The translations under genes were made by a program, and so were the position numbers. 64,000 nt of DNA. Source: Actinomadura sp. NAK00032. GTDB taxonomy: Bacteria; Actinomycetota; Actinomycetes; Streptosporangiales; Streptosporangiaceae. Below, one piece after another: positions 56,691 through 64,000 of the stretch. The notes beneath the pieces are model-generated. The model saw only the letters and a list, made by a program, of their open reading frames with translations, did no database searches and was not told the DNA's origin. Numbering within the stretch: position 1 is the stretch's first letter; each line of letters opens with the position of its first letter. The stretch lies in the NCBI RefSeq assembly GCF_013364275.1, contig NZ_CP054932.1, positions 9,114,001 to 9,178,000 on the forward strand, given 5' to 3'.

Positions 56691-57608
56691 TCAGTCGCGC
56701 TCTTCGGATACCGCCTGGGCCCCGTTCAGAGTGCCGCCGAAGGCGCCGCTGACCGCCTGCAGAGCGGCCGTGACCTCGCTCGGGATGACCCAGAAGGTGT
56801 TGCCCTGGCCCTCGGCCAGCTTGGGGAGGGTCTGGAGGTACTGGTAGGCGAGGAGCTTCGGGTCGGGGTCGGCGGTGTGGATCGAGTTGAAGACCTGCTC
56901 GATCGCCGCGGACTGCCCCTCGGCCTCCAGGATCGCGGCCTGCCGGGCGCCCTCCGCCTTCAGGATCGTCGACTGCCGCTCGCCCTCCGCGGTGAGGATC
57001 GCCGACGCGCGGGCGCCCTCGGCGGTGAGGATCGCGGCGCGCTTCTCCCGCTCGGCGCGCATCTGCTTCTCCATCGCGTCCTTGATGGACGGCGGCGGCT
57101 CGATCGCCTTGATCTCCACGCGGGTCACCCGGATGCCCCATTTGCCGGACGCGTCGTCCAGCACGCCGCGCAGCGCCGTGTTGATCCGGTCGCGGGACGT
57201 CAGCGTGGCCTCCAGGTCGAGGGTGCCGATGACGTTGCGGAGGGTCGTCGCGGTGAGCTGCTCGATCGCCTTGATGTAGTTCACGATCTCGTAGTCGGCG
57301 GCGCGCGGGTCGGTGACCTGGAAGAACAGCACCGTGTCGATGTGCACGACGACGTTGTCCTCGGTGATGACGGGCTGCGCCTTGAACGAGACCACCTGCT
57401 CGCGCAGGTCGAGGAGGGGCTTCACCCGGTCCACGAACGGGACGACGAAGCTGATGCCGGGTTCCAGGGTGCGGTGGTAGCGGCCGAGGCGCTCGACGTT
57501 GCGGGCGCGGGCCTGCGGGATGATCCAGACCGCCCGCATCACCGCGGTGGCCAGGACGAACACCCCGGCGAGCACGACGACGAGCAGGGCGATGGCGATG
57601 TCGGTCAT
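56691..57608 (-). CDS. SPFH/stomatin-like membrane protein
   Basis: A 305-residue protein: an N-terminal membrane hairpin (about 4-28), the SPFH domain (about 25-190) with VERLGRYHRTLEPGISFVVP and FVDRVKPLLDLREQV, then a coiled-coil region of about 190-250 made of 11-residue repeats (ILTAEGARASA, ILTAEGERQST, ILKAEGARQAA). The C-terminal part has PKLLAYQYLQTLPKLAEGQG and the NTFWVIPSE motif usual for this subfamily. Stomatins form ring-like scaffolds in lipid domains. ATG 57608 overlaps the nfeD stop by 4 nt; the pair is co-translated. Confidence 0.95.
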   Translation of the reverse strand: MTDIAIALLVVVLAGVFVLATAVMRAVWIIPQARARNVERLGRYHRTLEPGISFVVPFVDRVKPLLDLREQVVSFKAQPVITEDNVVVHIDTVLFFQVTDPRAADYEIVNYIKAIEQLTATTLRNVIGTLDLEATLTSRDRINTALRGVLDDASGKWGIRVTRVEIKAIEPPPSIKDAMEKQMRAEREKRAAILTAEGARASAILTAEGERQSTILKAEGARQAAILEAEGQSAAIEQVFNSIHTADPDPKLLAYQYLQTLPKLAEGQGNTFWVIPSEVTAALQAVSGAFGGTLNGAQAVSEERD

Positions 57609-58051
57609 GGTGGCTCCTCGGCCGAGACCGGATACAGCAGGGCCGTGGCCCCTTCGATGGCGAGGACGTCGGCGGTCGCGCCGGCCGGGATGACGAGGTC
57701 GGGGTCGTAGGGGCGGGCCGTCCACTCCTCGCCGCCGATGCGGGCGCGCCCGCCGCGCCGGTTCACCTCGGTGAGCGTGTACGCCTCGCGGCCGACCAGC
57801 GCGGCGGTGCCGGAGCGCAGCGGCGGCGGCTGCCTGATGTGCCGGGTCGCGACGGGCCGGACGAAGGCGAGGCCCGCGACCGCCCCCACGCCGAACACGG
57901 CGGCCTGCGCGGCGAGCGGCAGGCCGAGCGCCCCGGTCAGCCCGGCGGCGAGCGCGGCGACGGCGAGGATTCCGAGGGCCAGCGTGAGGGTGAGCAGCTC
58001 GGCGATTCCGAGCAGCGCGGCGACCAGCAACCAGGCGACCCACGGATCCAT
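57605..58051 (-). CDS. NfeD-like membrane protein (stomatin partner)
   Basis: A 148-residue short NfeD: two to three membrane helices (about 5-25, 27-45 and 48-65) and a C-terminal OB-fold beta barrel (about 80-145, GTAALVGREAYTLTEVNRRG, WTARPYDPDLVIPAGATADV). It precedes the SPFH gene with a 4-nt overlap; NfeD and stomatin are almost always paired and form a membrane-domain complex. Confidence 0.93.
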   Translation of the reverse strand: MDPWVAWLLVAALLGIAELLTLTLALGILAVAALAAGLTGALGLPLAAQAAVFGVGAVAGLAFVRPVATRHIRQPPPLRSGTAALVGREAYTLTEVNRRGGRARIGGEEWTARPYDPDLVIPAGATADVLAIEGATALLYPVSAEEPP

Positions 58052-58199
58052 AGCAGCTCCCTAGCGGCTGCCGAAAGTCCTCGTATTAAAAGTAACTCTC
58101 AAAACCGCGCTACGGCCATGCCTGCGGGGGCGGCCATGGCGCGGTACAGACCTACCGGTCATCATGGGGCAACGGTCCCGTTTGACAAGGAGTGTCTCG

Positions 58200-60431
58200 A
58201 TGGGCGACCGCACGGCGTTCCGCACCTGTCCTCTTTGCGAAGCCCTGTGCGGGCTGGAACTGACCCTGGACGACACGGGAGCGGTGACCCGCGTACGCGG
58301 CGACGAGAAGGACCCGTTCAGCAAAGGCTTCATCTGCCCCAAGGGCGCGACCCTCGGCAGCCTGGACGGAGACCCCGACCGCCTTGCGGAACCCCTCGTC
58401 AACGGCGAGGCCACCGGATGGGACGAGGCGTTCGCGGCCGTCCGGCAAGGCTTGGCGGACGTCATCGAGCGGCACGGGCGCGACGCCGTCGCCGTCTACA
58501 TCGGCAACCCGACCGCGCACTCCATCGCAGGACCGCTGTACGTCGCCGCCATCGTGAAGGCGCTCGGCACCAGGAACCTGTTCACGGCCAGCACCGCCGA
58601 CCAGATGCCGAAGCACGTCGCGTGCGGGCACATGTTCGGCGACCCGCTGGCGATCCCCGTCCCCGACCTCGACCGCACCGACCACCTGCTCATGCTGGGC
58701 GCGAACCCGCTGGAGTCGAACGGGAGCCTGGCCTCGGCCCCCGACTTCCCCGGACGGCTCAAGTCGATCCAGGCGCGCGGGGGCAAGGTCACGGTCGTCG
58801 ACCCGCGCCGCACGCGGACGGCCGCGCTCGCCGACGAGCACCTGTTCATCCGCCCGGGGACGGACGCGTTCTTCCTCATGGCGCTCGTCCACACCCTGTT
58901 CGCCGAGGACCTCGTCGCGTCCCCCGAGCACCTGGCCGGACGCGTCAACGGCCTGGACGACCTGCGCGCCCTCGCCGTCGACTTCGCGCCCGAGCGCGTC
59001 ACGCCCCTCACGGGCATCCCGGCGGACGTGATCCGGCGAACGGCCCGCGAGCTGGCCGGAGCCGGCCGCGCCGCCGTCTACGGCCGCATCGGGACCTGCA
59101 CGCAGGCGTACGGGACGCTCAACAGCTGGCTGGTGGACGCCCTGAACGTCCTCACCGGGAACCTCGACCGGGAGGGCGGCGCGATGTTCCCGCGTCCCGC
59201 CCACATGCCCGTGTACCGGCGCAAGAAGCCGTTCACGACCGGCCGGTGGCGCAGCCGCGCCCGCGCACTGCCGGAGGTCAACGGCGAGTTGCCGGTCGCC
59301 ACGCTCGCGGACGAACTGGAGACCCCCGGCGAGGGCCAGGTCAAGGCGCTGGTCACGATCGGCGGGAACCCGGCGCTGTCGGCCCCGAACGCCGCCCGGC
59401 TGGACCGCGCGCTCGCCGGGCTGGAGTTCATGGTGAGCGTCGACCCGTACCTGAACGAGACGACCCGGCACGCGCACGTGGTCCTGCCGCCGCCGCGCCC
59501 GGCGCAGACGCCGCACTACGACATCGCGCTGACGGGGCTCGCCGTCCGCGACTACGCGCGCTACTCGCCGCCCGTCGTCCCGCTGCCGGTCGGGCGCCCC
59601 AGCGAGGCCGTGCTCCTCGCGCGGCTCGCGATGGCCGCGTCCGGCACGGACGGCGACCCCGCCGCCCTCGACGAGATGATCATCAAGTCGACGCTGGCGA
59701 AGGCCACCGCGCTCAAGGGCTCCCCCGTGCACGGCCGCGAACCGGACGAGCTGCGCAAGATGCTCGACGGCGGCACGTCCACGGAGCAGCGGCTGGACAT
59801 GATGCTGCGCCTGGGCCCCTACGGCGACGCATTCGGCACCGACCCGTCCGGCCTCACCCTGACGAAGCTGCGCACGGACCACCCGCACGGCCTCGACCTA
59901 GGAGCGCTCAAGCCGCGCCTGGAGGAGGTGCTCTGCACGACGTCCGGACGGGTCGAGCTGTGCCCGTCCACGTTCGCCGCGGACGTCGACCGGCTGCACG
60001 CCGCTTTGAGCGCCCCGCAGAACGGCGGCACCGTACTGATCGGCCGCCGCCACCTGCGCTCCAACAACAGCTGGCTGCACAACGTCCCCGAACTGGTGCG
60101 CGGCTCCAACACCTGCACGCTCCAGCTCAACCCCGCTGATGCCGAACGTATAGGCGTCACTGCGGGCGACACCGTTCGCGTCGCCTCCCGCACGGGCACT
60201 GTGGAGGCCGTGGCAGAACCCACCGACACCGTCATGCCCGGCGTCGTCAGCCTGCCGCACGGATGGGGCCACGACCGCCCCGGGACGCGCACCGCCGTCG
60301 CGCGCGAGCACGCGGGCGTCAACGTCAACGCCGTCACCGACGAGCAGGAGATCGACCCCCTGTCGGGCAACGCGGTCTTCAACGGCGTCCCCGTCACACT
60401 GGAGGCGGTCTCGCCCGCACCGGTGCCCTGA
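58200..60431 (+). CDS. Molybdopterin (bis-MGD) oxidoreductase with [4Fe-4S] cluster
   Basis: A 743-residue enzyme. AAGGAG lies 8 nt before ATG 58200. The N-terminal cluster motif is CPLCEALCG with a later Cys in GFICPKG. Cofactor domains follow with NPTAHSIAGPL, MLGANPLESNGSL, VVDPRRTRTA and the C-terminal SNNSWLHNVPEL and VSLPHGWGHDRPG. It belongs to the assimilatory nitrate reductase/formate dehydrogenase-like superfamily, in a group often called molybdopterin oxidoreductase family protein. There is no Tat signal, so it is cytoplasmic. No dedicated subunit or cofactor gene adjoins it; substrate unknown. Confidence 0.93.
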   Translation: MGDRTAFRTCPLCEALCGLELTLDDTGAVTRVRGDEKDPFSKGFICPKGATLGSLDGDPDRLAEPLVNGEATGWDEAFAAVRQGLADVIERHGRDAVAVYIGNPTAHSIAGPLYVAAIVKALGTRNLFTASTADQMPKHVACGHMFGDPLAIPVPDLDRTDHLLMLGANPLESNGSLASAPDFPGRLKSIQARGGKVTVVDPRRTRTAALADEHLFIRPGTDAFFLMALVHTLFAEDLVASPEHLAGRVNGLDDLRALAVDFAPERVTPLTGIPADVIRRTARELAGAGRAAVYGRIGTCTQAYGTLNSWLVDALNVLTGNLDREGGAMFPRPAHMPVYRRKKPFTTGRWRSRARALPEVNGELPVATLADELETPGEGQVKALVTIGGNPALSAPNAARLDRALAGLEFMVSVDPYLNETTRHAHVVLPPPRPAQTPHYDIALTGLAVRDYARYSPPVVPLPVGRPSEAVLLARLAMAASGTDGDPAALDEMIIKSTLAKATALKGSPVHGREPDELRKMLDGGTSTEQRLDMMLRLGPYGDAFGTDPSGLTLTKLRTDHPHGLDLGALKPRLEEVLCTTSGRVELCPSTFAADVDRLHAALSAPQNGGTVLIGRRHLRSNNSWLHNVPELVRGSNTCTLQLNPADAERIGVTAGDTVRVASRTGTVEAVAEPTDTVMPGVVSLPHGWGHDRPGTRTAVAREHAGVNVNAVTDEQEIDPLSGNAVFNGVPVTLEAVSPAPVP

Positions 60432-60535
60432 CCCCGTTGTTTAGCCCCTCCCGGCCGCAGGTAGGTATGACTGGCCGCAGGAGAACGCGGAAGACTAATG
60501 TCGCATCAGGCGTCTCATAGCCGCGGAGGAGGGAC

Positions 60536-61450
60536 ATGCACCGACGGGTGAACATATTCCGGCGCGGGTCCCGGCCGCAGGCGGCTCCGGGGTTCGCGGA
60601 CGCCACCGAGGCACTGGAGCAGGCGAGCGGGTTGGACCGTACCATCCGGGTGCTGTCGACGGCCGTGCGGCGGACGCTGCGGCCCGGCCCCGCCAAGGAC
60701 GCCCTGCACGGCGTCCCACTCGGCCAGCCCGCCCACCCGCCGCTCACCGACGTGCCCGTCGGCCTGTGGGTCTCCGCCGCCGTCCTCGACCTCATGCCGG
60801 GGACGCGCCGCGCCGCGCAGGCCCTCGTCGCCGCCGGCCTCGCCGGAGCCGTCCCGACCGTGCTCACCGGCATCGCCGACTGGGGCTCGCTGCACCGCGA
60901 GCAGCAGCGCGTCGGGCTCGTCCACGCCGCCGGGATGGCCACGACGAGCATGCTGTACTCGGCGTCGCTCATCGCCCGCCACCAGGGCCGGGACGGCGCC
61001 GGCCGGGCACTCGGCTTCGCCGGGCTGTCCACGCTCGTCGCGGGCGCCTACCTGGGCGGGCACCTGGCGTTCCGGCAGGCCGCCGGCGCCAGCCACGCCG
61101 ACCAGGTCGCCCATCTCGTCCCGCTCGGCTGGCACGACCTGTGCGCCGCCGAGGAGCTGCCGGACGGCTGGCCCGTCACCCGCAGGCTCGGCTACATCCG
61201 GCTGTTCGTGCTGCGGACCGGCGACGAGGTCCACGTCCTCGCCGACCGCTGCAGCCACCTCGCCGGGCCGCTCCACCAGGGCCGCATCGTCACCGACGAC
61301 GACGCCGACATCTGCGTCGTCTGCCCCTGGCACGGCAGCACGTTCCGCGTCGCGGACGGCTCGGTGGTGCACGGCCCCGCCACGGCCCGCCAGCCCGCCT
61401 TCGAGACCCGCGTCACCGAAGAGGGCATGCTCCAGGTACGGCCTGTCTAG
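60536..61450 (+). CDS. DUF2231-Rieske fusion membrane protein
   Basis: A 304-residue protein. Residues about 60-190 are a DUF2231 membrane domain with four helices (HPPLTDVPVGLWVSAAVLDL as the entry). Residues about 200-304 form a Rieske [2Fe-2S] domain with ligands in CSHLAGPLHQG (C-x-H) and CVVCPWHGSTF (C-x2-H). Such fusions are widespread in actinomycetes and carry electrons at the membrane; the partner is unknown. It follows the molybdopterin enzyme by 104 nt on the same strand. GGAGGAGGGA precedes ATG 60536. It converges on the LexA-box gene with 7 nt between stops. Confidence 0.92.
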   Translation: MHRRVNIFRRGSRPQAAPGFADATEALEQASGLDRTIRVLSTAVRRTLRPGPAKDALHGVPLGQPAHPPLTDVPVGLWVSAAVLDLMPGTRRAAQALVAAGLAGAVPTVLTGIADWGSLHREQQRVGLVHAAGMATTSMLYSASLIARHQGRDGAGRALGFAGLSTLVAGAYLGGHLAFRQAAGASHADQVAHLVPLGWHDLCAAEELPDGWPVTRRLGYIRLFVLRTGDEVHVLADRCSHLAGPLHQGRIVTDDDADICVVCPWHGSTFRVADGSVVHGPATARQPAFETRVTEEGMLQVRPV

Positions 61451-61457
61451 AGCCCGC

Positions 61458-61694
61458 CTAAGCGGACTCGCCGCGCTCGGTACTGACGGGGTGCTCCACC
61501 AGGGCCAGCACCCGACTGGACATGAAGCGCGCCGTCCGGACGGGGGTTCCCGTCCGGGTGACCTCGGTGACCTCCACGACGCCGCGCCTGGTCGCGATCT
61601 CCACGCGGCGGCCGGCGCGGCTGGCCGTGACCTCGTACGTCCGCGTTCCGTCGCCCCCGGCGTCGACCACGATCTCGACCCTGTCGCCCTTCAT
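61458..61694 (-). CDS. Small beta-rich conserved protein with probable SOS box
   Basis: A 78-residue protein: a series of short beta strands (DRVEIVVDAGGDGTRTYEVT, GRRVEIATRRGVVEVTEV) and a basic middle, ending PVSTERGESA. No signal or membrane helix. GGAGG lies 9 nt before ATG 61694, and a LexA-type palindrome sits about 20-35 nt upstream of the start. A damage-inducible role is inferred from that site only. It follows the TauE-like gene by 89 nt on the same strand but probably has its own promoter. Confidence 0.75.
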   Translation of the reverse strand: MKGDRVEIVVDAGGDGTRTYEVTASRAGRRVEIATRRGVVEVTEVTRTGTPVRTARFMSSRVLALVEHPVSTERGESA

Positions 61695-61712
61695 CCGCGC
61701 GAACCTCCAGCA

Positions 61713-61730
61713 GTCGAACGTATATTCGAC
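61713..61730 (-). promoter_or_regulatory. Probable LexA (SOS) box
   Basis: GTCGAACGTATATTCGAC, perfect 6-bp arms GTCGAA/TTCGAC with a 6-nt centre. The actinobacterial SOS box is TCGAAC-N4-GTTCGA; this site differs from it at a single base. It overlaps a TATA-rich promoter candidate just upstream of the 78-residue gene. Confidence 0.6.
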
Positions 61731-61783
61731 TTATACCCGGAATGCCGGTCAGCGAACCCCGTCCGAGCGCCGAAAAACGCTGG

Positions 61784-62557
61784 TCAGCCCAGCAGCAGGT
61801 TCACGATCGCCGCAACGCCCACGGCGACGATGACACCGCGCAGCACCAGCGGCGGTATCTTCCTGCCGACCCGTGCGCCGATCATGCCGCCGCAGGTCGA
61901 GCCCGCCGCGATCATCAGCACCGCCGACCAGCTGACCTTCGTGTCGGCGAACAGCCACATGAGCGTGAACAGGACGGCCGCGGTGCCGTTCACGACGGCC
62001 GACAGGACGTTCTTGCCCGCGTTGATGCGCTGCAGGTCGTCGTCCAGCATGATGCCGAGCAGGGCGATGAGGATGATGCCCTGAGCGGCGCCGAAGTAGC
62101 CTCCGTACATGCCCGCGAACAGCACGCCCGCCCACAGCACCGGCCCGCCGTGCGGATGGTGCTCGCCCTCCCGGCGGTGCATCATCCACCGCTGGAGCCG
62201 CGGCTGCACGACGACCAGCACCAGCGCGATGACGATCAGCGCGATGACGATGACGTTGAACGCCTCGGCGGGCAGGCCGAGCAGCAGCAGGCCGCCGATC
62301 ACCGCGCCGATGAAGGACGCGCTGGCCAGCCGCACCAGCCGCCCGCGCTGGCCCTTCAACTCCTCGCGGTACCCGTAGGCACCGGTCACACCGCCGGGGA
62401 CGAGCCCGATGTTGTTGGAGACGTTCGCCACGACGGGCGGGTAGCCGAGCGCGAGCAGCGTGGGGAAGGTGATGAGGGAGCCGGACCCGACGACCGTGTT
62501 GATGCTTCCGGCGGCCACCCCGGCCGCGAAGACGGCGACCGCGTCCAGCAGGTTCAC
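61784..62557 (-). CDS. TSUP/TauE-SafE family permease
   Basis: A 257-residue membrane protein with about eight helices in two repeats. GSINTVVGSGSLITFPTLLA near the start is the classic TauE signature, and GGYFGAAQGIILIALLGIML is the second-repeat equivalent. Family members transport sulfite, sulfonates, sulfoacetate or other organic anions. A His-rich loop (RREGEHHPHGG) lies between the halves. GTG 62557. No sulfur gene adjoins it, so the substrate is unknown. Confidence 0.92.
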   Translation of the reverse strand: MNLLDAVAVFAAGVAAGSINTVVGSGSLITFPTLLALGYPPVVANVSNNIGLVPGGVTGAYGYREELKGQRGRLVRLASASFIGAVIGGLLLLGLPAEAFNVIVIALIVIALVLVVVQPRLQRWMMHRREGEHHPHGGPVLWAGVLFAGMYGGYFGAAQGIILIALLGIMLDDDLQRINAGKNVLSAVVNGTAAVLFTLMWLFADTKVSWSAVLMIAAGSTCGGMIGARVGRKIPPLVLRGVIVAVGVAAIVNLLLG

Positions 62558-62658
62558 GTGCGTCCCATCCCAGCGAGTTCACGACGGTGCGCACATCGTA
62601 GGGACACCGGTGCCCGGCACCGTCGATCGGGGGGTACTTCGGGCGGTTTCGCCCGATA

Positions 62659-63447
62659 TCAGCGGAGCGAGCGGGCGTACCAGCGGCCGTTCTGCCGGTC
62701 GACCGTCAGCGGCAGCCCGAACGTGTTCGAGAGGTGCTCCGGGGTGAACACCTCGTCCACCTTGCCCTGCGCGACGACCTCGCCGCGGCGCAGCAGCAGC
62801 GCGTGCGTGAACCCCTCCGGGACCTCCTCCACATGGTGCGTGACCATCGCCATCGTGGGGGCGGCGGGGTCGCCGGCCAGCGCCGCGAGGCGGGCGACGA
62901 GGTCTTCCCTACCGCCGAGGTCGAGGCCCGCCGCGGGCTCGTCCAGGAGCAGAAGCTCGGGGTCGGGCATGAGGGCGCGGGCGATCTGCACGCGCTTGCG
63001 CTCGCCCTCCGACAGCGTGCTGAACGTCCGCCGGACGAGGTCGGCGCAGCCGAGCGCCTCCAGCAGCGCGACGGCGCGGCCCACGTCCGTCGTGTCGTAC
63101 TCCTCGCGCCACCGGCCGATGATCGCGTACGAGGCGGTCAGCACCAGGTCGATGACCGTCTCCTCGGCCGGGACCTTCTCCGCGACGGACGAGCTGGCGA
63201 GGCCGATGCGGGGCCGCAGCTCGAACACGTCGGTGCGGCCGAGCTCCTCCTCCAGGATCTCGACTCCGCCCTCGGTGGGATGCAGCATCGCGGCGGCGAC
63301 CTGGAGCAGCGTCGTCTTGCCGGCCCCGTTCGGACCCAGGACGACCCACCGGTCGCCCTCGTCCACCGTCCAGTTGACATCGCGCAGCAGGGTCGCCCCG
63401 CCGCGCCTGACCCCGACTCCGCGGAGCTGAAGCACCTCGCCGGCCAT
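62659..63447 (-). CDS. ABC transporter ATP-binding protein
   Basis: A 262-residue ATPase of the ModF/YlmA-like stand-alone type. Walker A is GPNGAGKTT, the Q-loop region follows RIGLASSS, the signature is LSEGERKRVQ, Walker B is PELLLLDEPAAGLD and the switch His is MVTHHVEE. ATG 63447. No permease gene is adjacent; the similarity to proteins such as YlmA suggests a regulatory or repair-like ATPase as well as a possible transporter role. Confidence 0.92.
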   Translation of the reverse strand: MAGEVLQLRGVGVRRGGATLLRDVNWTVDEGDRWVVLGPNGAGKTTLLQVAAAMLHPTEGGVEILEEELGRTDVFELRPRIGLASSSVAEKVPAEETVIDLVLTASYAIIGRWREEYDTTDVGRAVALLEALGCADLVRRTFSTLSEGERKRVQIARALMPDPELLLLDEPAAGLDLGGREDLVARLAALAGDPAAPTMAMVTHHVEEVPEGFTHALLLRRGEVVAQGKVDEVFTPEHLSNTFGLPLTVDRQNGRWYARSLR

Positions 63448-63628
63448 CGCGCGCCTTCGTCTCCCATCCGGTCGCCCGTGATCCTTCTCAGGAAAGAACC
63501 TATGCGATCCGGGGTCGCCGCGGGCCGCCGGATCCCCGGCGGAAACGGCGGCCCCACGGTGCTCCTCCGCCGCGATAGGTCCCTTACGTCCGGTGGAACC
63601 GGCGATCCGAGCGCTTATCGTGGATCGC

Positions 63629-63670
63629 ATGCCCATTGCGAACTGTCTGGGAATGAGCCCGAACGCATGA
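63629..63670 (+). CDS. Possible 13-residue leader peptide
   Basis: ATG 63629 reads MPIANCLGMSPNA and stops at 63668-63670, overlapping the next gene's ATG (63667) as ATGA. No ribosome-binding site is seen, so it may be leaderless. Short and unproven. Confidence 0.3.
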   Translation: MPIANCLGMSPNA

Positions 63671-64000
63671 GCGGGGCCGTCGCCACCGCGCTGGTCGCCT
63701 GGGGCAACGCCTGGCTCACGGGGCACGTCGGGCTGGACGAGGCGGTCGACGCCGTCGAGAAGAACGCCGGCCCGCAGATCCTCGGCGGCGAGCCCGCCGA
63801 GGTGACGCTGCGCCGCGGCCTGGGCGACCTGCGCGTCGGCGGTCTGTCGGCGCTGCGGCTGGCGCTGCCCGAGCCCGGCGACCCGCTCGGCCTGACCGGC
63901 CCGCCCGCGTTCAACGCCGCGGCGATCGACGCGGGCGCCGCCGTGGTAGCCGTCCTGGACGGCCGGGCGATGGGCCTGGTCCCCGCCGAGGACCGGCGCG
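63667..64000 (+). CDS. Conserved hypothetical protein, 3' end beyond window
   Basis: An open frame from ATG 63667 to the window edge (111 residues): MSGAVATALVAWGNAWLTGH, then DEAVDAVEKNAGPQILGGEP, TLRRGLGDLRVGGLSALRLA and AAIDAGAAVVAVLDGRAMGL. Coding bias is strong. It resembles a family of actinomycete soluble proteins of unknown function. Its start overlaps the stop of a possible 13-residue upstream frame. Confidence 0.7.
   Translation, partial: MSGAVATALVAWGNAWLTGHVGLDEAVDAVEKNAGPQILGGEPAEVTLRRGLGDLRVGGLSALRLALPEPGDPLGLTGPPAFNAAAIDAGAAVVAVLDGRAMGLVPAEDRR

Overview
The window looks like chromosome of a high-GC, filamentous, Streptosporangiales/Streptomycetales-type actinomycete; an Actinomadura-like genus is my inference, not proven. 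The reasons are very high GC with strong third-position G/C, frequent GTG starts, XRE-DUF5753/DUF397 gene pairs, many MarR/TetR/AraC/IclR regulators, receptor Ser/Thr kinases and large modular enzymes. I see no rRNA, tRNA, CRISPR array, insertion sequence or phage gene.

Layout. 1-9.5 kb: a truncated sensor kinase, a membrane protein, a frameshifted secreted protein between two near-identical palindromes, an ArsR/small membrane protein pair, an MMPL transporter, a beta-lactamase-fold protein without its catalytic residues, an MFS fragment, and a partly duplicated XRE-DUF397 locus. 9.6-13.6 kb: an MFS/VOC operon diverging from a MarR gene, and two SnoaL-like genes diverging from a second MarR gene; both intergenic regions hold inverted repeats.

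13.7-29.6 kb is the most notable region: a lipid-assembly locus. A FadD32-like fatty acyl-AMP ligase and an MMPL transporter form one leftward operon. A 2161-residue polyketide synthase and a crotonyl-CoA carboxylase/reductase form a second leftward operon. A DHA2 transporter and a GT1 glycosyltransferase run rightward between them. The synthase has an N-terminal acyl-loading ACP and a C-terminal thioesterase that both resemble mycobacterial Pks13, the mycolic-acid condensing enzyme. Unlike Pks13 it carries a built-in ketoreductase, a dehydratase missing its catalytic His, an AT with a GAGH specificity motif, and a second carrier domain with Asp in place of the phosphopantetheine Ser. The set suggests a glycosylated, mycolate-like alpha-alkyl-beta-hydroxy lipid whose extender unit comes from the reductive carboxylase rather than an acyl-CoA carboxylase. 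The same 18-bp site, TTGTCA-N6-TGACAA, lies in both outward promoter regions and nowhere else that I noticed, suggesting common control.

29.9-64 kb is mostly ordinary chromosome: zinc-ribbon protein, Pro/Lys/Ser-rich wall protein, IclR, YkvA, alpha/beta hydrolase, RlpA-like protein, a diiron ferritin-like protein, LURP-one protein, TetR and GH1 glucosidase, MarR, two Ser/Thr kinases (one fused to an outward-facing cyclophilin), chorismate mutase, ROK regulator, GNAT plus methyltransferase, YdeI, metallo-beta-lactamase with AraC regulator and cupin, EEP phosphatase, luciferase-like monooxygenase coupled to an AraC gene through four 17-bp repeats, CapA lipoprotein, SPFH/NfeD pair, molybdopterin oxidoreductase, Rieske protein, a small gene with a probable LexA box, a TauE permease and an ABC ATPase. 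The last gene runs off the right edge.
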